Position numbers and translations under genes: made by a program
NCBI GenBank assembly: GCA_022828595.1
Contig: JAKGHH010000004.1
Location: 80,876,270 to 80,940,269 of the forward strand
DNA length: 64,000 nucleotides
Direction: 5' to 3'
Origin: Nelumbo lutea
Taxonomy: Eukaryota; Streptophyta; Magnoliopsida; Proteales; Nelumbonaceae
Shown here: positions 59,262 through 64,000 of the stretch, in pieces
How the letters are laid out: each line of letters opens with the position of its first letter
How positions within the stretch are numbered: the stretch's first letter is position 1
Notes under the pieces: generated by a model
The model's input: only the letters and a program-made list of their open reading frames with translations
Databases searched by the model: none
Told to the model about the DNA's origin: nothing

Positions 59262-60463
59262 TACAACAGCAGCTTCGAAGCCCCAGCAAAACCAGCACAG
59301 CAAAATGGGGTTGCTGAGCGCAAGAACAGGCACCTCTTGGAGACAGCTCGAGCTCAATTCTTCCAACACAAAGTGCCCAAGCAATATTGGTCTCAAGCTA
59401 TACTCATTGCATCATACCTGATAAATCGGATGCCATCTAAGCTATTAGGTATGAAGATCCCTTTCTCTGTTTTGTGTCCCACTCTTCCAGAATTTCCTCT
59501 TCCCCCACGGGTTTTTGGCTGTACATGCTTCATACATGTGTAGGATCCAAAGAAAACCAAGCTGGATCCCAAGGCTACAAAGGGAATATTTCAGGGGTAC
59601 TCTCCTACACAAAAGGTGTACAAGTGTTATGATCCTGTCTCCAAGAGAAAGTATGTTACTAGAGAAGTAGTTTTTTTTTTAGTCTCAACCCTATTTCCAG
59701 TCTTCTCAGAATCCTCTTCAGGGGGAGACAAGTGGGGTGGAAGAGGATTCTCATCCTCCTTTCTTTTTTGTTCCCCTTTCATCACCTTCCACTATTCCTA
59801 GCTGTGACATTTCGGGTTAACCTAGTGAGGCTCCCACTGTGCCAGTTACATCTCTTGATACAGCAGATGCTCCTGAAGGCTCCAGTAGGCAAGAGAAAGA
59901 GATACTTACATACAGCAGAAGAAAGAAGGGCCCTTAATCTCATGATTACAACCAATTGAACTCAGACCAATCTGTCTCTGCAATCCAAAGTAATTCTGAC
60001 CCACACACTTCAGATTTGGATCTTCCTATTGCTCTCCATAAGCCTGTTCATTCTTGTACTACTTGGCATCGCATAGCTGATTTTGTTTCTTACTCACACT
60101 TATCTCCTGCCTACCACTTCTTTGTGTCTGCTCTTTCCTCTGTTCGTGTCCCTTCTAGGTACTCAGAGGCAACATCTGATCCAAGGTGGAAAGAAGCCAT
60201 GAATGAAGAGATGAAAGCAAAAACGTAGGAATTGGTTGACCTGGCATAGAGAAAAGGCACTATTGGGTGCAAGTGGGTATTCATAGTAAAGCACAGGGAA
60301 GATGGGTCAATCGAAAGGTATAAGGCTAGACTTGTGGCAAAGGGATTTACACAAAAGGAAGGAATTGACTACAAAGAAACCTTTGCCCCAGTAGCAAAGC
60401 TCAACACAATCTGGGTCCTACTATCACTAGTAGCAAATTTATCTTGGGAACTCCATCAGCTAG
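59262..60463 (+). pseudogene. Copia integrase end and RT start
   Basis: 59290-59540: [20 protein letters not shown] (Glu of the DDE triad) and INRMPSKLL, RVFGCTCFIHV. 59560-59680: [20 protein letters not shown]. 59956-60228: linker [20 protein letters not shown]. 60270-60463: [32 protein letters not shown]. Stops at about 60226 and 60249. Very similar to the pseudogene at 1573-3720. Confidence 0.87.
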
Positions 60464-60733
60464 TGTTTTGGAATGGTAGAATACTGATATGTTTCATTCT
60501 ATTGCCAATGGGCATATTTATACAGTAAGTTGCTGCAATAAATAGAAAGAAAGAAAAATAGAAAGAAAAGAAAATAGAAAGAAGAAAAATTAGAAAGAAG
60601 AGAAAATAGAAAATACAAAAATAGAAAAAAAGAAATAGAGAGAAAAAACTTTCTAAATCAATCCTTCCACAATCCTAGGAATATATACAATTCTATTTTC
60701 AGATTTGAACCAGTAACCCCACGTTTTCCAACA
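60464..60733 (-). repeat. 3' LTR of inserted Copia
   Basis: 270 bp; minus strand TGTTGGAAAACGTGGGG to TTCCAAAACA. A purine-rich stretch (60545-60650, gaaagaaaaatagaaa type) is part of the LTR. Confidence 0.82.
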
Positions 60734-60745
60734 CTCCCCCTCAAG
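60734..60745 (-). other. Polypurine tract
   Basis: Minus-strand cttgagggggag directly before the LTR. Confidence 0.8.
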
Positions 60746-62213
60746 CTGGTGAATAGAGATCCTCCATTCCCAGCTTGGCTATAATTCTCCAAAAGTCTGT
60801 ACTATTGAGCCCTTTAGTAAGTACATCGGCCAGTTGTCCTTTTGTAGACACATAGGGAGTGCAAATCAACTTGTTGTCTAGTTTCTCTTTTATAAAGTGT
60901 TGGTCAATTTCGATGTGCTTCATCCTGTCATGTTGAACAAGATTGTGAGCAATATTGATGGCTGACTTGTTGTCACAATATAGTTTCATAGGCTCTTCTC
61001 GTGGCATCTTTAGGTCTTCTAAAATTATCTTCAACCAGAGTAATTCCCACACTCCTTGTGCCATAGCCCTGAATTCTGCCTTTGCACTTGACCAAGCCAC
61101 TACATTTTGCTTCTTACTCCTCCAAGTGATTAAGTTTCCTCCTAAGAAGGTACAGTAACAAGAAGTGGACCATCTATCTATTGGAGATCCTGCATAATCG
61201 GCATCTGTATATGTTTCAAGAGTCAGTCCTCCATTTCTTCTGAGTAAAATTCCTTTTCCTGGATTGGCTTTCAAATAGTGCAGAATTCGATGAGCAGCCT
61301 GCAGATGAACTTATTTAGGATTATGCATAAATTGACTTATACAGCATATGCAATATCCGGTCGTGTATGTGCAAGATAAATGAGTTTTCCAACTAGTCTT
61401 TGGAACATCTCCTTGTCTACACTTGCATTCTCGTTGGCTTCTCCAAGTTTATGATTGGGATCTATAGGCGTGGAAGCTAGTTTACATGCCATATTTCCTG
61501 TTTCTCTCAAAAGATCAACAACATACTTTTGTTGAGAGATAAATATGCCTTGTTTAGAATGTGCAACTTCAATTCCGAGAAAATACTTTAGTCTCCCCAA
61601 GTCTTTTATCTCAAATTCTCTGGCAAGGCAGTTTTTCATGCTTCCTTCTCCTTTTTTTCATTCCCAATAACGATTATATCATCCACATAGACTAATAGTG
61701 TAGTAACTCCCCCTGAGGCTGTGTGTTTGATAAACAATGTGTGGTCACCTTGACTTTGCTTGTAACCTGTACTCAGCATTACCTTCATAAACCTTCCAAA
61801 CCATGCTCTCGGAGATTGTTTGAGACCGTATAGTGCTTTCTTCAACCGACAAACTTTGTTCCCTTTAATGCCTTCTCCAAAACCCGGTGGAATGTCCATG
61901 TATATCTCTTCTTCTAGATCACCATGGAGAAACACATTTTTTACATCAAACTATTGCAAATCCCAATTATAGTTAGCAGCCAACGACAGTAAAACCCTTA
62001 CTGTATTCATTTTAGCTACTGGGGCAAAAGTCTCCTGATAATCTACCCCATAAGTCTGTGTATATCCCTTGGCTACCAAGCGTGCTTTGTACCTTTCTAA
62101 TGACCCATCAGATTTGTACTTAATTGTGAACACCATTTACAACCTACCGTCTTCTTGTTTCTTGGTAGATCCACAACTTCCCATGTGTTGTTTTTTTCTA
62201 ATGCCTCTTATAG
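60746..62213 (-). pseudogene. Copia RT and RNase H remnant
   Basis: Minus strand. 61951-62211: [32 protein letters not shown], ending in a stop (DLQ* where Gln is expected: CAG to TAG). 61636-61935: [36 protein letters not shown] intact. 61337-61639: KYFLGIEVAHSKQGIF. 60741-61274: RNase H YTDADYAGSPID, LYCDNKSAINIAHN, MKHIEIDQHFIKEK. Few lesions, so comparatively young. Confidence 0.87.
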
Positions 62214-62400
62214 AGAAGATGGGACGAATGGCCCATAGGTTGTTTATTCTTCTTGTTATTTTGGGTCCATCCTGTCAATGTTAAGTTATTTTTTTTTAAG
62301 TTCTTTGTAAATTCTGCCCAACTAAGGGCCTCCTTGTAATTACTCAAAAATATCTAATAAAACAGTGTTAGAGAGCTGAGATATCTAATAAAACAGGGTT
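62214..62400. other. Short non-coding junction between two Copia halves
   Basis: Contains a direct repeat atatctaataaaacag at about 62350 and 62382. No coding similarity. Probably an LTR or leader piece or filler at a rearrangement junction. Confidence 0.4.
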
Positions 62401-63148
62401 TTGTGTTTTAAGTCTCCCTTCACTCTTCTTCATCCGGACAAAGATCTTTTTCCTATTCCTATTCGTGTCTTTGGCTGCACCTGTTATGTACATGTTCCAA
62501 GTGTTCAAAGGCATAAATTTGAACCCAAAGCCCAAAAGTGTATATTCCTTGGTTATTCCCCCAAACAGAAGGGTTATTGCTGTTTTGATCCAAAGTCTAG
62601 CAATCGGTATGTCTCAATGGATGTCACCTTTGATGAGTCTTCCCCTTTTTATGGTTCCTCTCTAGAAGGACATTGTCCACAGGGGGAGAATTTGACACAG
62701 GTGTTTGCTCTTCCTCTTCCTGTCCCTGTTGAGTCCCTTGATGTGTCTGCCTCTCCTTCAAATGGATCAAGTTTGGATCAGTCGTTCCATTCCCCTTGTC
62801 CTGGTACCCTACCTCCTCATCCTGTCCTCAATCCCAAGGTGTATCAAAGGCAAAGATCCAGAAATGTGCATGTTGTTTCTCCTACAACACATGAGCCTCC
62901 TACACTTCCAGTCACAGAAGAGACAACAGGTACTGGTTCAGCACCTTTGGATTCATCCTTCCCTGACCTTGATATTCCCATTGTTGTTAGAAAAGGAAAA
63001 CGGAAGTGCACTGCACATTACATTTCCAAGCACCTTTCTTACAGTTTGCTTTCACCTTCATATTTTGCCTATCTCTCTTCTGTTGCTTCTCATCCTATTC
63101 CCTGGTCTGTGTCAGAAGCTCTTAAGATTCCAGAATGGAGGGTGTTAG
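62401..63148 (+). pseudogene. Copia post-integrase and RT-linker fragment, probably an inverted piece
   Basis: Open frame KSPFTLLHPDKDLFPIPIRV, FGCTCYVHVP, KCIFLGYSPKQKGYCCFDP, a Ser/Pro-rich linker, DLDIPIVVRKGKRKC, SWSVSEALKIPEWR-like end (reads PWSVSEALKIPEWR) at 63145. It stops exactly where the minus-strand fragment at 62211 begins (EALEKNNTW), so the two are plausible halves of one element with this part turned round. Confidence 0.8.
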
Positions 63149-64000
63149 ACAGTTTTGTATGCCCTTAGCTTCAATCAAATTGATGTACTTTATGAGTTTA
63201 TTGTAAATGAATAAAAGTGCATATTTGATTCATGTTCCCTTGGTATGTTTCTGTGTAATACCCTTAAACTGGACACTTAATGAGACTCGTGTTAGTTTAG
63301 AATGTTCACAGCCAGTGGGTCGGTCTGGGGAGACCTATCCTGACAAGGCTGACACTGTGGTGCCACCAAGTCAGTTGGGGTGGCTTGTCTCAGCTACCGG
63401 GGTGAGACCCTAGGCACATACAGTGTGGGATTAATTGAATCTTTGAACTGGAGCAGATTTCCAGTATTGCTCTGGACCTTGGAGATTGATGGGCAAAATT
63501 GGAAAGTTACACCCGACCCCTAGACTCGATTATGATACTGCACTAGGTGTCGGATTAGGCTGTCTTTGATGTACCAATCAGTGAGATCCTTAGCGGGGGT
63601 CAAAACCTGGGTATGTTGGGACAGTCTGAGAATTCATCTGAGTGGGTGATCATAGTGACAGGATCAGCCCCTTTGTCGGACAAAGGTAATGATCGGGGAT
63701 GCACTCTCACTGATGGAAACCAAGATTGCCGGCAGCCGATTTCAATCGTTGAGATTTGTTTTTGCAAAATATATTTTATATGAGATATAAGAGTATATAT
63801 ATTATGCTTTCAAAATGTTTGCAAAAGGTTTTAATTCCCGGGATCCATACTTGAGAGAGTGCAACACTGTTCCTTGCAGCCGAGGGAGAGGTCCTCTCTT
63901 GTCGGGCAGTGTATGATCATTATGGGCTGAGAGGTTAAGTGTAAGGCCATTGAGGATAATACCTGATGGGCTAATCTTGCATCTGTCCACAGTCCCTGGG
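63149..64000. other. Unclassified sequence, possibly LTR
   Basis: Begins tgttagacagttttgta; no coding motif. GC content and words such as ggtgagaccctaggcaca resemble LTR/leader DNA, but no second copy is in the window to prove it. Confidence 0.35.

Larger units (their letters stand above)
58642..60463 (+). mobile_element. Deleted Ty1/copia element, same family as 1260-3748
   Basis: 5' LTR 58642-58934, primer-binding site (58935), leader to about 59250, then a jump straight into the end of the integrase core. Gag, protease and most of integrase are missing. RT stops at 60463 (SWELHQL), where another Copia's LTR begins. The continuation after that insert is not found in the window. Confidence 0.87.
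60464..62213 (-). mobile_element. Copia element inserted into the previous one, minus strand, 3' half
   Basis: Starts (as its 3' end) with an LTR at 60464-60733 in the RT of the plus-strand Copia. Interior on the minus strand runs polypurine tract, RNase H, RT, and stops at EALEKNNTWEVV near 62211. The front half seems to lie inverted at 62401-63148. Confidence 0.87.

Noticed and set aside
52165..63148. Endogenous virus with envelope
   Set aside because: All coding parts are Gag-PR-IN-RT-RNase H of Copia; no envelope-like frame follows.
63802..63990. 62-codon minus-strand frame as an upstream exon of phytyl ester synthase
   Set aside because: The sequence has no similarity to that family.
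1..64000. A new multi-gene biological system
   Set aside because: Host genes are few, separate and of known or single unknown type; everything else is explained as transposable elements or their debris.

Overview
This is nuclear DNA from a flowering plant. It carries spliced nuclear genes, two plastid-type genes (chlorophyll biosynthesis, phytyl ester synthesis), plant Ty1/copia and Ty3/gypsy retrotransposons primed by initiator tRNA-Met, L1-type LINEs, and many hAT, Tourist-like and Mutator-like non-autonomous elements. The very long element-filled introns suggest a TE-rich genome, perhaps a woody eudicot, but the species cannot be named from the sequence. Well over half of the window is mobile DNA.

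Layout. (1) 465-20817, +: the last twelve exons of a mitochondrial-type DnaJ/Hsp40 gene (GFA2-like). Its introns hold a deleted Copia, a LINE, a hAT with a nested 9-bp-TSD MITE, another hAT with a complete Copia inside it, and several MITEs. (2) 20818-25296: intergenic, with one clean hAT. (3) 25297-37055: a nest of dead elements. A minus-strand chromodomain gypsy is split by a roughly 4.5 kb repeat-bearing insert that itself carries a 2 kb hAT, by a second internally deleted gypsy, and by another hAT. (4) 37055-41020: TE debris and a Copia fragment. (5) 41743-43005, +: divinyl chlorophyllide a 8-vinyl-reductase (DVR), an uninterrupted reading frame, with a possible light-type promoter element and an upstream 170 bp tandem duplication. 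(6) 43932-44852, -: an intact 306-residue protein of unknown function with a 34-residue internal duplication, convergent with DVR. (7) 45621-49863: a solo LTR and a gypsy-like element that encodes only Gag and protease. (8) 50929-51409, -: the last two exons of a phytyl ester synthase-like acyltransferase; its remaining exons must lie beyond the right edge. (9) 52160-63150: a nearly complete Copia with perfect target duplications, then a Copia-in-Copia nest whose inner element seems to carry an inversion.

The host genes are unrelated in function, except that DVR and the phytyl ester synthase both belong to chlorophyll metabolism (synthesis and phytol salvage). No operon-like, defence or otherwise new multi-gene system is visible. 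The most informative content is the layered insertion history, read from target-site duplications, and the decay pattern of the elements.
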